A DNA stretch of 64,000 bases from JADJEK01 sp052034255 (lineage in GTDB: Bacteria; Planctomycetota; B15-G4; JADJEK01). Made by a program: the position numbers and the translations under genes. Positions 34,349 to 43,628 of the stretch are shown one piece after another. Every line of letters begins with the position of its first letter. Position 1 is the stretch's first letter. The notes under the pieces were generated by a model, which was not told the origin of the DNA, ran no database searches, and saw nothing but the letters and a program-made list of their open reading frames with translations. The stretch covers positions 11,924 through 75,923 of the forward strand of contig JBPOIU010000005.1 in NCBI GenBank assembly GCA_052034255.1. The letters run 5' to 3'.

Positions 34349-37111
34349 ATGTCCGAGTCGGGACCGACAGCGGAAGATCTCTTGTTCGACGTGCTCGACC
34401 GCCGCGAACGCGGCGAAGCGGTCGACGTGGACGCGATCTGCGCGCGATACCCGCAGCAAGCGGCGCGCTTGCGCGAACTCGAACGCGATTGGCGCCTGGC
34501 CCAGGGCGTGACCCGCGACCCGACGCTCGAGGATCCGGTGGCCGACGCGGCGCGCCAGGACGCACGCGTCGAGACGTCGAACGCCGACGCGGGCGGGTCC
34601 GCGCTGCTCGAGCAGTTGCGCGAGCGCGCGAACGCGGCGGAGCGTTACGCCGTCGAAGGCGAACTCGGCAAAGGCGGCATGGGCGTCGTGCTGCGCGTGT
34701 TCGACCGCGACTTGCGGCGCCGCCTCGCGATGAAAGTACTGCCGGACGCGGCGCGCGCGCGTGGCAGCCGATGGATGCGCTTCCTCGAGGAAGCACAAGT
34801 GAGCGCGCAGCTCGATCATCCCGGAATCGTGCCGGTGCACGAGCTCGGTCTCGATCGCGAGGGACGCGTCTTCTTCACGATGAAACTCGTGCAGGGAGTC
34901 ACGCTGGAACACGTCCTCGCGCAGCTCGCGCGCGGCGACGGTGGATGGAACACGACGCGCGTCATCGCGATCCTGCTGCGCGTGTGCGAAGCGATGGCGT
35001 TCGCGCACGCGAAAGGCGTGGTCCACCGCGACCTCAAGCCAGCGAACATCATGGTCGGGCGCTTCGGCGAGACGTACGTGATGGACTGGGGCGTCGCACG
35101 CGTCCTCGGCGCCCCGAGCGCGCAGGGCGGCGACTCGGCCGCCACGACGTCGATCTCGTCCGAGCGCCGCGACCAGGCCGGCCGCCCGGCCGCCAACGCC
35201 TGGCTGACGCACGAGGGCGATGTCGTGGGCACTCCCGCGTACATGGCGCCGGAACAGGCCGCGGGGTCGCTCGCGCGCGTCGGCCCGCAGTCCGACGTCT
35301 ACGCGATCGGAGCGATGCTGCACCAAGCCCTGACCGGTCGGTCGCCGAGCGCCGAGCCGCGCGGACGAGCCGAAGCCGCTCTCTCGCGCGCGCGCACGAA
35401 CGCGCCGCCGCCTCCACTGCCACGTACCGCGCCGGCGGAGCTCGCGGCGATCTGCATCAAAGCGATGGAGCCGACTCCCGAACGGCGCTACGCGTCGATG
35501 CTGGCGCTCGCCGACGACTTGCGCGCGTACCTCGAAGGCCGAGTGGTCAAGGCGCATGCGTCGGGCGCATTCGCCGAGTTGCGCAAGTGGATCGGCCGCA
35601 ATCGCGGGACCGCGGGCGCGTTGCTGGTAGCGATGCTCGCGCTGCTCGCGGTCGGGCTCGTGCAGTGGCGACGTCGCGTCGAGGTCGAAGTCGAACGCGA
35701 ACGCGTCGCGGCGCGTAAGGCCGAGTTCGATCAACTCGCGGGCAAGGTCTATCTCGAACGCGCGCGCGCCGCGGCGGACACGCTGTATCCCGCGGTACCA
35801 AGCCGCCGAGTCGATCTCGAGCGTTGGCTGGCGGTGGACTGGGCGCGACTCGACGCACTGCGTCCGCGCATCGATGCGACGATCGCGCGAATCGCGGATC
35901 GCGTCTCGCGCCCCGACGCGGCACTCGACGACACGCCCGAAGGCGAGTCGCAGCGGTTCCTGCACGCGACGCTGACGCAACTCTCGGCCGACATCGCCGC
36001 GATGGAGCGGGCCGAGACCGCGTCCGTGCGCGCCCGCCTCACGTTCGCGACGCGCCTCGAAGCGCTCGGCGCCGAGCATCCGGCAGCGACCGTCCGGTGG
36101 GCCGATGCGGCCGCCGCGATCGCCCGCGCGGACGACGTCGTGGCGTCGGCGCGGTACCGCGACGCCGCGATCGCGCTGAAACCCCAGCTCGGCTTGGTTC
36201 CGATCGGAATGAACCCCGTCACGCGACTCTGGGAGTTCTACGACCTGCGCAGCGCATGCGACGTCGACGCGCTCGAGGACCCCGCGCGGCTCGCGATCCC
36301 GACGCACGACGCGCGCGGCGCCGTGGTCGGGGTCGACGATCCCGGAATCGTGTTCGTGTTGCTGCCGGGTGGAGTGGTCGACGTCGGCGCAGTCCCCGCA
36401 TCGGCCGCGGATCCGGACGGGGATCCCCGCGCGGCGAACGACGAAGTCGAGCGCCAAGTGACGCTCGCGCCGTTCTTCTGCGCGCGGCACGAGTTGACGA
36501 AAGGTCAGTGGCTGCGGCTCGCGGGTACGGATCCGAGCTTCTATCGCTTCGGGCCGCCCTACGACGGTGATCCGCATCCGGTCGGACCGATGCATCCCGT
36601 CGAGCAGGTCGCGTGGCACGACGCCGAACTCGTGCTGCGGCGCAACGGATCGACGCTGCCGACCGAAGCGCAGTGGGAGTACGCGGCGCGTGCGGGCACC
36701 CGCACCGCATGGTGGTCGGGCCGCGATCCGCAGGCGCTCGCCGGGGTCGCGAACGTGCTCGATCGGCGCGCCGAAGCGCGCTTCCCTGGATGGGGACGGC
36801 AGGAGGGCGACTTCGACGACGGCTATTGCAGCGTCGCTCCGGTCGGCAGTTTCCGGGCCAATGCGTTCGGGCTGTTCGACGTGCACGGCAACGTCTGGGA
36901 ATGGTGCCTCGACGAGTACGCGTCGTCTCCGCGCGACTCGCGCGCCGACGACGGGCTCGCACGCGGCGGCGATCCCGCGTTGCGCGTGCTGCGCGGCGGC
37001 AGCTTCAACGATCCGGCGGCGCTCGCCCGCTGCTCGAGTCGTTCGCCGCAGGATGGTTCGATCCGCACGCCAGCGACCGGCGTGCGCGCCATTCGTCTCC
37101 TGCAGCGTTGA
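34349..37111 (+). CDS. Membrane Ser/Thr protein kinase fused to an FGE-sulfatase-like domain
   Basis: This 920-residue protein has an N-terminal regulatory helix region, then a kinase domain (about residues 100-390) with GELGKGGMGVV, the Lys in LAMKVLP, VVHRDLKPANIM and MDWGVAR. It uses DWG instead of DFG, as is common in planctomycete kinases. GTPAYMAPEQ and QSDVYAIGAML complete the activation and substrate region. A membrane segment (GALLVAMLALLAVGLVQW) lies near residue 430, then a coiled region. The last 230 residues form an FGE-sulfatase-like domain (LPTEAQWEYAARAGTRTAWW, FGLFDVHGNVWEWC, VLRGGSFND). Only one cysteine lies in the usual C-terminal active-site region (ARCSSRS), so this domain may bind ligands rather than make formylglycine. 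Confidence 0.9.
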   Translation: MSESGPTAEDLLFDVLDRRERGEAVDVDAICARYPQQAARLRELERDWRLAQGVTRDPTLEDPVADAARQDARVETSNADAGGSALLEQLRERANAAERYAVEGELGKGGMGVVLRVFDRDLRRRLAMKVLPDAARARGSRWMRFLEEAQVSAQLDHPGIVPVHELGLDREGRVFFTMKLVQGVTLEHVLAQLARGDGGWNTTRVIAILLRVCEAMAFAHAKGVVHRDLKPANIMVGRFGETYVMDWGVARVLGAPSAQGGDSAATTSISSERRDQAGRPAANAWLTHEGDVVGTPAYMAPEQAAGSLARVGPQSDVYAIGAMLHQALTGRSPSAEPRGRAEAALSRARTNAPPPPLPRTAPAELAAICIKAMEPTPERRYASMLALADDLRAYLEGRVVKAHASGAFAELRKWIGRNRGTAGALLVAMLALLAVGLVQWRRRVEVEVERERVAARKAEFDQLAGKVYLERARAAADTLYPAVPSRRVDLERWLAVDWARLDALRPRIDATIARIADRVSRPDAALDDTPEGESQRFLHATLTQLSADIAAMERAETASVRARLTFATRLEALGAEHPAATVRWADAAAAIARADDVVASARYRDAAIALKPQLGLVPIGMNPVTRLWEFYDLRSACDVDALEDPARLAIPTHDARGAVVGVDDPGIVFVLLPGGVVDVGAVPASAADPDGDPRAANDEVERQVTLAPFFCARHELTKGQWLRLAGTDPSFYRFGPPYDGDPHPVGPMHPVEQVAWHDAELVLRRNGSTLPTEAQWEYAARAGTRTAWWSGRDPQALAGVANVLDRRAEARFPGWGRQEGDFDDGYCSVAPVGSFRANAFGLFDVHGNVWEWCLDEYASSPRDSRADDGLARGGDPALRVLRGGSFNDPAALARCSSRSPQDGSIRTPATGVRAIRLLQR

Positions 37112-37135
37112 AGCCCGATCCGCCGCGCACGGCCG

Positions 37136-39658
37136 TCACTTCGCGGCGGCTAGCCGTTCGTTCGCGCGCGTCACCACTTCCTGCATGTCGAGTTCCGTGC
37201 CGAGCGCGAGGGCGCGTGTCCACGCGTCGATCGCCTCGGCCTTGCGCTGCTGCGCCGCCAGGGACTCACCGAGTTGGAACCAAGCGAACGGGTTCTGCGG
37301 CAGCAAGCTCAGCGACACTCGATAGGCGCCTTCGGCCGCGATCCAATTCCGCGCGCGCTCGGCATCTTGCGCGTTCGAGTACGCGACTTTCGCCAGCGTG
37401 AGGACGCGCTCCTGCGCGTCGCCCTTCAATTCGCCGGCGAGGTTGCGGATCAGCTCGGAGACCGCGCCCAATTCATCGGCGTTCGCCGCGGACTGCGCCG
37501 CATCGAGGAACGACGCGCACGCCGCCGCCTTGTCGCCGGAAAACAGCGCCGCGTAACCGACGTTCTTGTGCGCGGCGACGATTTGCGCGCGTAGATCCGT
37601 GATCGGCAGCTCGCGCTTCTGCGCGTCCAGCAACACGGCGAGTTCGCCCGCGAAGTCGCGCTGCTGTCGCAGCAACCGCGCCAGTCGCGCCGCGTTCTCG
37701 CCGGTCGCGTCGGCGCCAAGGGCGCGCGCCTTCCGCGTCAGCTCCAACGCGAGCGCCTCGTCGTGCGCGTCCTCGGCAGCTCGTCCGAGTTGCGTGTAGA
37801 GCGCGCCCAACTCTTCAGCACCGCCGCGCAACCGGTGCTGCAGCTCCTCGAGCTGCTTCGCGTTGTGCACCGCGTCGCTGATGTTGCCGCGCGCGACGAG
37901 CAACTGCGTGACCACGAGGATGACGTCCGGATCGGCGTCGCCTTGCGCGCGCCGCGCCGCGACGATCTCGGCCTCGCCCGCCTCGCCTTGGCCGCGCGAG
38001 AAGTAGAGCTTCGCCAATTCGAGCCGCGGCGCCGCGAGATCGGGGCGCAGCTTCGCGACTTTCTCGAAGTCCTTCACCGCTTCGACCGCCTGCCCGGTCG
38101 CGAGGTACGCACGGCCGCGATCGAGCAGGGCCCGCGTGTGTTCGGGCGCCACCGCGAGTGCGTCGGCGTACGCGGCGAACATCTGCCGAGCGTGGTCCGC
38201 GCGTGCGGACTCGTCGGATTCGAACTTCGTGGACAACGCGAGCAGTGCATGCGCCGTCGCGCGCCGCACGAGCAGGTCCGCGCGCAGCCGCGGCGCCGGT
38301 TCGGTCGCCAGCATTTCGTCGACGTCCCGGATCACGACGCGCGGCCGACCGGCGCGGAGCTTCAGATCGAGCAGGTCGAGCTCCAACTCCGACGGTCGAA
38401 GAGGACCACGCGGTTTGGCGCCGAACATCGCGCGTTCGAGCAACGGCAGCGCTTCGTCGGCCAGTCCGAATTGCGCGGCCAGCAGCGCGACGTCGCGTGC
38501 CGACTCGGGATCGAGAGCGCGCAGTGCGGCGTCGTCCCGGACGAGCACGTCATGCAACACGCGATTGCCGCCGCGCTCGAGTTCGATCAGCGCCGCGCGA
38601 TGCGCGATCGGCCGCTCGCGCCCGAGCCGGCCGGTCATCGCGATCAACGCATCGAGACTCGACGTCGACGGTCGAACGACGCGCAGCGTCGTCGTCGTCG
38701 CGGTCGCCACCAGCGCGAGCAATGCGACTCCGGCCGCGAGCGACGACGCGCGCGTCGTTCGCGGCGCACTCGCCGCGTACGCGAGCGTCAGCACGATCGG
38801 CACCAGTCCAGAACTGGGGACGAGTGCTCCCGACGACGCCGAGAACCCGACGACGGCCGTGCCGAGCGCCGCGACGCCGACCGCGATCCGGGCCGGACCG
38901 CGGGTCGCGAGCGCGAGCAACACGATCGCCCCGACTGCGATTCCGGCGAACGCCGCGTGTCCCGCCTCGCCGATCCACGCCGAACCGCTGGCTCCAGCCA
39001 ATGTCGCGAACGCGTCGCGCATCGCGCCGAACAGTCCCACCGCGCTCGCGCCGTCCGGCGTACCGGCAAAGCGCACTCCGAACCAATCCAAGAGTCCGGG
39101 AGCGCCAAAGACGCGCGGCAGCACCGCGAGCAGGACGACGGGCCGGACCGGCCCACTCGCGCGTGCCGCGAGAGCGAGCGCGAAGGTCGCGACACCGATC
39201 CCCGACGGCGACCACCAGCACGCGACGACCAGCATCCCCGCGCCGAGCTCGCGGAACGCGGGACGATCGCGCACCAGGATCGCGGCTCCGACCGCAGCCA
39301 ACGCGAGCGCCGCGAGCTCGTGCCCGCCGCGTGCCGTCGTGGCCGCGACCCACGTCGATGGATGGAGCGACACGAAGGCGAACGCGAGCACGCCGTGCCA
39401 CGCCCGTCGCTCCACCACCGCGCTCCAGGCGCACAGCGCCGCGAGCGCGAGAAGCGCGGCGGCGAGCCGCACCGCATCGCGCGGCGTCGCCGTCCACGCC
39501 GGGAGATCCGCGACATGCGCCGCGGGCGGGTTCTCGACGAGCCGAGGCAGTTCGGGAAGTGCGTCGAACGGCGCCAGAGGCCGCAACGCGAACGCCAGCG
39601 CCACCGCGAGCGCGACGATCACGATCGGCACGATTCCGTTCCACCCGCGCTGCGCCAT
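37136..39658 (-). CDS. Polytopic membrane protein with C-terminal TPR domain
   Basis: This 840-residue protein has about eight to ten hydrophobic segments in the first 330 residues, an organisation like glycosyltransferase-39 or O-antigen-ligase type membrane proteins. No catalytic motif was confirmed. The second half is a TPR-like solenoid, for example ALLDRGRAYLATGQAVEAVKDFEKVAKLRP, written here as positions about 515-545, and AFWFQLGESLAAQQRKAE-like repeats near the end. The start ATG 39658 has GGAAG 9 nt upstream. It converges on the kinase gene (24-bp gap) and diverges from mtaB. A membrane glycosyltransferase is the main guess, held weakly. Confidence 0.75.
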   Translation of the reverse strand: MAQRGWNGIVPIVIVALAVALAFALRPLAPFDALPELPRLVENPPAAHVADLPAWTATPRDAVRLAAALLALAALCAWSAVVERRAWHGVLAFAFVSLHPSTWVAATTARGGHELAALALAAVGAAILVRDRPAFRELGAGMLVVACWWSPSGIGVATFALALAARASGPVRPVVLLAVLPRVFGAPGLLDWFGVRFAGTPDGASAVGLFGAMRDAFATLAGASGSAWIGEAGHAAFAGIAVGAIVLLALATRGPARIAVGVAALGTAVVGFSASSGALVPSSGLVPIVLTLAYAASAPRTTRASSLAAGVALLALVATATTTTLRVVRPSTSSLDALIAMTGRLGRERPIAHRAALIELERGGNRVLHDVLVRDDAALRALDPESARDVALLAAQFGLADEALPLLERAMFGAKPRGPLRPSELELDLLDLKLRAGRPRVVIRDVDEMLATEPAPRLRADLLVRRATAHALLALSTKFESDESARADHARQMFAAYADALAVAPEHTRALLDRGRAYLATGQAVEAVKDFEKVAKLRPDLAAPRLELAKLYFSRGQGEAGEAEIVAARRAQGDADPDVILVVTQLLVARGNISDAVHNAKQLEELQHRLRGGAEELGALYTQLGRAAEDAHDEALALELTRKARALGADATGENAARLARLLRQQRDFAGELAVLLDAQKRELPITDLRAQIVAAHKNVGYAALFSGDKAAACASFLDAAQSAANADELGAVSELIRNLAGELKGDAQERVLTLAKVAYSNAQDAERARNWIAAEGAYRVSLSLLPQNPFAWFQLGESLAAQQRKAEAIDAWTRALALGTELDMQEVVTRANERLAAAK

Positions 39659-39798
39659 GCTCGACTTCCTTCGCGAAAGGGGCGGGATCATAAATGAGTG
39701 TTCGCGATTCCGTGTGGCGCGCGGCCGTCCGCTCGTCGAACGGACGGCGCCGAGCGGGTGCGGACGGCGCGCGATCGGGCTCGATGGCCGCGGCCGCC

Positions 39799-39807
39799 TG
39801 CTACCGT
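39799..39807 (+). promoter_or_regulatory. Extended -10 TGCTACCGT predicting leaderless mtaB mRNA
   Basis: The hexamer TACCGT (39802-39807) is followed by 6 nt and the ATG at 39814. The predicted transcription start coincides with the start codon, and there is no Shine-Dalgarno sequence. Confidence 0.5.
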
Positions 39808-39813
39808 GGCGCC

Positions 39814-41085
39814 ATGGAACGGTTCGCGATCCTCGACCACGGTTGCAAGGTGAATCGCTACGACGGCGAGCTCGTGCGCGCGGCGATTCGGCGGTTCGGC
39901 TTGGTCGAAACCTCCGCCACGGATGCCCCCGACCTCTACGTGCTGAACGCGTGCGCCGTGACCGATCGCGCCGTGCGCCGAGGGCGTCAGGCGCTGCGCC
40001 GCATGCGACGCGAGAACCCGGGCTGCCGCTTGGTGGTCACCGGGTGCATGACGGGCAAGGACCGCGACGCGTATGCGGCCATCGAGAACGGAATGGTGGT
40101 CGTCCCGGGCAACGATGCGGACGCGCTGCACTCCGCGTTGCGCGGGCTGCTGACCGAGGCCGTCGTCGCGGGCGTCGAGCCCGGGCTCGACGCGGCGTCG
40201 TACGACGATCGAACGCGCGCCTTCTTGAAGGTCCAGGACGGTTGCGACGCCAAATGCTCGTTCTGCGTGATTCCGTCGATCCGCGGCGGCGCGCGCAGTC
40301 GCTCGCGCGACGCCATCCTCGCGGAAGCCCGCGCCCTCGTGGAACGCGGCTTCCGTGAACTCGTGGTGTGTGGCATCCACCTCGGCCACTACGGGCGGGA
40401 CAGCGGCGATTCGCTGATCGGCTTGATCCCCGCGCTCGCGGCATTGCCCGGCGAGTTCCGGTTGCGTCTGGGTTCGTTGGAGGTCGGCGAGGTCGACGCC
40501 TCATTCATGCGGGCGGTGCGGGACTGCGAACGCGTGGTGCCGCATTTCCACGTCCCGCTGCAAAGCGGCGACGACGGTGTGCTGCGTGCGATGCGGCGGC
40601 CGTACACCGCGCGGCGCTTCCTTGAACGGATCGACGTGCTGCGCGCGATCGCGCCGGACGTGGCGTTGACGACCGACGTGATCGTCGGCTTCCCGACCGA
40701 GGACGAAGACGCGTTCACGCGCACGTTGGACACCGTGCGCGCCTCGGGCTTCGCGAAGGTCCACGCATTCCCGTACTCGCCGCGCGCCGGCACCGAAGCC
40801 GCGGAACTCGCGGGGCGCGTCGCGCTGCCGACGTTGCGCGCGCGCGTCGCGCGGCTGCTCGAACTCGACGCGACACTCGCGCGCGCCTTCGACGAACGCT
40901 GCGTCGGCGGCATCGCCGACGTGTTGATCCAACGCCCGAACGAGAGCGGTTCCCTCGGTCTATCCGAGCGCTATCGTCGCGTTCTGGTGCGTGGACGACA
41001 TCCTCGGGGCTCGTTCGTCCGCGCGGTCGTGTCCGGGATCGATCGCGATTCCTTGCTCGCGGAGCCGGTGCATGAGCGAGTCTGA
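39814..41085 (+). CDS. mtaB: tRNA t6A37 methylthiotransferase MtaB
   Basis: This 423-residue radical-SAM methylthiotransferase adds a methylthio group to N6-threonylcarbamoyladenosine in tRNA. The N-terminal domain begins HGCKVNRYDGELV, and GCKVN is the MtaB-type variant of the MiaB motif. Cysteines in LNACAVT and VTGCM supply the auxiliary 4Fe-4S cluster. The radical-SAM cluster is CDAKCSFCVIPSIRG (about residues 148-155). HVPLQSGDDGVLRAM and TTDVIVGFPTEDEDAF follow. The C-terminal TRAM region is short. Its stop overlaps the udg start by 14 bp. Confidence 0.9.
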   Translation: MERFAILDHGCKVNRYDGELVRAAIRRFGLVETSATDAPDLYVLNACAVTDRAVRRGRQALRRMRRENPGCRLVVTGCMTGKDRDAYAAIENGMVVVPGNDADALHSALRGLLTEAVVAGVEPGLDAASYDDRTRAFLKVQDGCDAKCSFCVIPSIRGGARSRSRDAILAEARALVERGFRELVVCGIHLGHYGRDSGDSLIGLIPALAALPGEFRLRLGSLEVGEVDASFMRAVRDCERVVPHFHVPLQSGDDGVLRAMRRPYTARRFLERIDVLRAIAPDVALTTDVIVGFPTEDEDAFTRTLDTVRASGFAKVHAFPYSPRAGTEAAELAGRVALPTLRARVARLLELDATLARAFDERCVGGIADVLIQRPNESGSLGLSERYRRVLVRGRHPRGSFVRAVVSGIDRDSLLAEPVHERV

Positions 41086-42022
41086 CGACCGCGTCCGTCA
41101 CGCCATCGACGCCATCCGCGTGCATCTGCGCTCGGAAGCGGACTTCGGCCTCGACGCGTTCGAACGGCGTCCCGTGGCGCCGACCGCGACGACGAGCGCG
41201 ACCGCGACGGCCAGCGCGTCGAGTCCGCCGGCCCCAGCGCAGGCTCGGACTTCCGCACCGGTGGCGCCCACGGCACCGCCGACGACCGATCGCGCCGCGC
41301 CCGAGCCCGCGCCATCGCCGGCTCCGCCGCGGTCCACGCCTGCGTTCGTGCCGCGCGTTCCCGCACTGTCCGCCCGCTTGGGGACACCGCAAGCGCGTGC
41401 CGCGCTGGATGCACTCGAGGCCGAAGTGGCGGCGTGCACGCGGTGCGCACTGCACTGCACGCGCACCACGACCGTGCCCGGAGAAGGCAACGCCACTCCG
41501 GACTTGCTGTTCATCGGCGAGGGTCCGGGCGAAGAGGAAGATCGCTCCGGACGCCCGTTCGTCGGCCGCGCGGGCGAGCTACTGACCAAGATCATCGGCG
41601 CCATGGGCTTCTCGCGCGAAACCGTCCACATCGCGAACATCGTGAAGTGCCGCCCCCCCGACAACCGCGTGCCGGCGGCGGAGGAGATCGCGGCGTGCCG
41701 ACCGTACTTGGACCGTCAGCTCGAGACGCTGCGGCCGAAGTTGATCTGCACGCTCGGCCTCCCTGCGACGCGCACGCTGCTCGGCATCACGACCGGGATC
41801 AAGGCCGCGCGCGGCCGCGAGTTCTCGTGGAACGGCATTCCGGTGATCCCGACGTTCCATCCGGCGTATCTGCTGCGCACGCCGGAGGACAAGCCGCTGG
41901 TCTGGCAGGACGCGCAGACGATCGTGCGACGCTTGGTGCAACTCGGCGCGACGGTGCCGAACCCGGACGCGCTGAAGAAGTTCAAGGACCAGCCGCCCCC
42001 GCCCCCCGCACCGGCCGGCTGA
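41072..42022 (+). CDS. udg: Family-4 uracil-DNA glycosylase
   Basis: This 316-residue enzyme removes uracil from DNA. An N-terminal tail of about 95 Ala/Pro/Thr-rich residues precedes the catalytic domain. The domain starts with the first cluster cysteines (CTRCALHC) and has LLFIGEGPGEEEDRSGRPFVGRAG, NIVKCRPPDNRVP and, near the C-terminus, TFHPAYLLR. Cysteines in VKCRPP and IAACRPYL complete a 4Fe-4S cluster typical of family 4. The long disordered N-terminus is unusual in composition but is seen in phage-SPO1-polymerase-like annotated members. It overlaps mtaB by 14 bp and is likely co-transcribed with it. Confidence 0.92.
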   Translation: MSESDDRVRHAIDAIRVHLRSEADFGLDAFERRPVAPTATTSATATASASSPPAPAQARTSAPVAPTAPPTTDRAAPEPAPSPAPPRSTPAFVPRVPALSARLGTPQARAALDALEAEVAACTRCALHCTRTTTVPGEGNATPDLLFIGEGPGEEEDRSGRPFVGRAGELLTKIIGAMGFSRETVHIANIVKCRPPDNRVPAAEEIAACRPYLDRQLETLRPKLICTLGLPATRTLLGITTGIKAARGREFSWNGIPVIPTFHPAYLLRTPEDKPLVWQDAQTIVRRLVQLGATVPNPDALKKFKDQPPPPPAPAG

Positions 42023-42071
42023 ATCGGAGCGGAGTGCCGCATCAGAGGATCGTGAACTTCGTTGGGTCGGC

Positions 42072-42080
42072 TGCTAGGCT
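42072..42080 (+). promoter_or_regulatory. Extended -10 TGCTAGGCT predicting a leaderless pilM-like mRNA
   Basis: The hexamer TAGGCT (42075-42080) is followed by exactly 6 nt and the GTG at 42087. The GGCTGCTA context matches the elements before the thiF-type gene and mtaB. It would drive the PilM/N/O/P-like and secretin genes. Confidence 0.5.
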
Positions 42081-42086
42081 CCCGCG

Positions 42087-43628
42087 GTGATCTATCCCGC
42101 GTTCGGTATCGACCTCAGCGACGGTGCGCTCAAAGCGGTGAAGATGGTGCGGCGTGGCAACCGCATGGTCGTCATCGACGCGTACTACCGACCGTACGCG
42201 CGCGCCGAGGACGGCGCGGTTCGTCCGCGCTCCGGATTGCCACTGCGCGCGGAAGAAGCACTCGACGCGTTCCTCGCTCAGGCGCGGCCCGGCGCGCTCG
42301 ACCGCGTGTTCGTCGGCTTCCCGGCGGTCGCGACGTTCAACCGCCTGATCCAGTTGCCCGACGTCGGTCCCGAGAAGGTCGCCGAAATGGCGCGCTACGA
42401 GACCGACCGTTCGCTGCGGGGAAAGCTCGAGGACTACGAGCGGCGAACGTGCGTGCTTCGCCACCACGCCCATACCGGAAGCACGCCGTGCATGCTGTTC
42501 GCGGTGCGGCGCACGCTGCGCGACGCATTCGTGCACGCGCTCCAGGCGCGCGGACTCGAAATCGACAATCTGGTGCCGGCGCCCGCCGCGCTGGCGCAGT
42601 TCGTGATCTACGACCGACCGGCGCGCGGTGATCGCGTCGCGTTGTCGATCGGATTGCGTGGCACCGACGTCGTGTTCCTGAAGGACCGCGGCTACGCGTT
42701 CCGCACGGTTCCGCTCGGTGTCGCCGGCCTGAACGCGCTGGCGGAGTCCCGCCGCAAGGCGGCGCTCGACAAGCTGATCGAGCGCATCGCCGCCGAGATC
42801 GGCAAGGGCACGCGCTTCTTCTTCCCCGACGGCGAGTTCCGCGCCGAGCACTTGCTGGTCTTCGGCGAGGGCCTGCAAGTCCCCGGCCTCGTCGATGCAC
42901 TGCGCCGACGCATCCCGGTCGCCATCGACGCCGTCGATCAGCTTCACCGCATCTCGCTCGGGACGCGGATCCCCGCCGAGGCGGCCACGCATGCCGCGCA
43001 GATGGGCAATGCTCTCGGTTTGGCGCTGATCGCCGCGCGCGCCGCGAGTGCCGACGTGGATTTGTTGCCGGAGAATCGCGCACGGGAAGCCGCCCGGCGT
43101 CTGCCGCGACTCGCGTTGGCCGCGGTGGGCTCGTTCGCGATCGCGGCGTTCGCGACGTTGGCCGACGTCCGCGACGCGGACCGGGCGGAAGCGGTGCACA
43201 TCTCCCCCACCGCGGCGGAGATCCGGACGCTCCAGGGCCGCGCGGCCGCCGTGCGGGCGGATGCCTCCAAAGTCGGTATCGCCGAAACCGCGGCGCGCGT
43301 GCTGCTCGCCGATCATGCCTCGCACGCGACGTTGCTCGGACGGGTGCTCGCTCGATTCGGGCCGGACGCGAAAGACTATTCGCCGGACGACGTCCGCGTC
43401 GTGTCGTACGCCTTCACCACGGCTCCGAGCCCACAGCTTCGCCTGACGCTGTCCGCGCCTCTCGATGGCGCCCAGGTGCCGACGACCGTGCGTCAGCGAC
43501 TCGGCGAACTCCGCGATCTCGCCCAGGTCCAGGTCCAAGAACTGCCGGATCGCCGTGATTCGTTCCTTCAGCGCACCGAATACGCGGTGACCGCCACCGT
43601 GCGTCCACCCGTGGCGGCCGGCCCATGA
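42087..43628 (+). CDS. PilM-PilN-like fusion protein of a secretin-associated machine
   Basis: This 513-residue protein begins VIYPAFGIDLSDGALKAVKM, an actin-like PilM start with the GIDxSxxxxK phosphate-1 pattern. FVGFPAVATFNRLIQLP and the MARYETDR segment continue the PilM-like domain to about residue 330. A single membrane segment (LALAAVGSFAIAAFATLA, about 350-370) is followed by a coiled coil and a small periplasmic domain, as in PilN or GspL. PilM and PilN are normally separate cytoplasmic and inner-membrane proteins of type IV pili, so this is probably a natural fusion. The start is GTG. Its stop overlaps the next ATG by 4 bp. Confidence 0.75.
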   Translation: MIYPAFGIDLSDGALKAVKMVRRGNRMVVIDAYYRPYARAEDGAVRPRSGLPLRAEEALDAFLAQARPGALDRVFVGFPAVATFNRLIQLPDVGPEKVAEMARYETDRSLRGKLEDYERRTCVLRHHAHTGSTPCMLFAVRRTLRDAFVHALQARGLEIDNLVPAPAALAQFVIYDRPARGDRVALSIGLRGTDVVFLKDRGYAFRTVPLGVAGLNALAESRRKAALDKLIERIAAEIGKGTRFFFPDGEFRAEHLLVFGEGLQVPGLVDALRRRIPVAIDAVDQLHRISLGTRIPAEAATHAAQMGNALGLALIAARAASADVDLLPENRAREAARRLPRLALAAVGSFAIAAFATLADVRDADRAEAVHISPTAAEIRTLQGRAAAVRADASKVGIAETAARVLLADHASHATLLGRVLARFGPDAKDYSPDDVRVVSYAFTTAPSPQLRLTLSAPLDGAQVPTTVRQRLGELRDLAQVQVQELPDRRDSFLQRTEYAVTATVRPPVAAGP

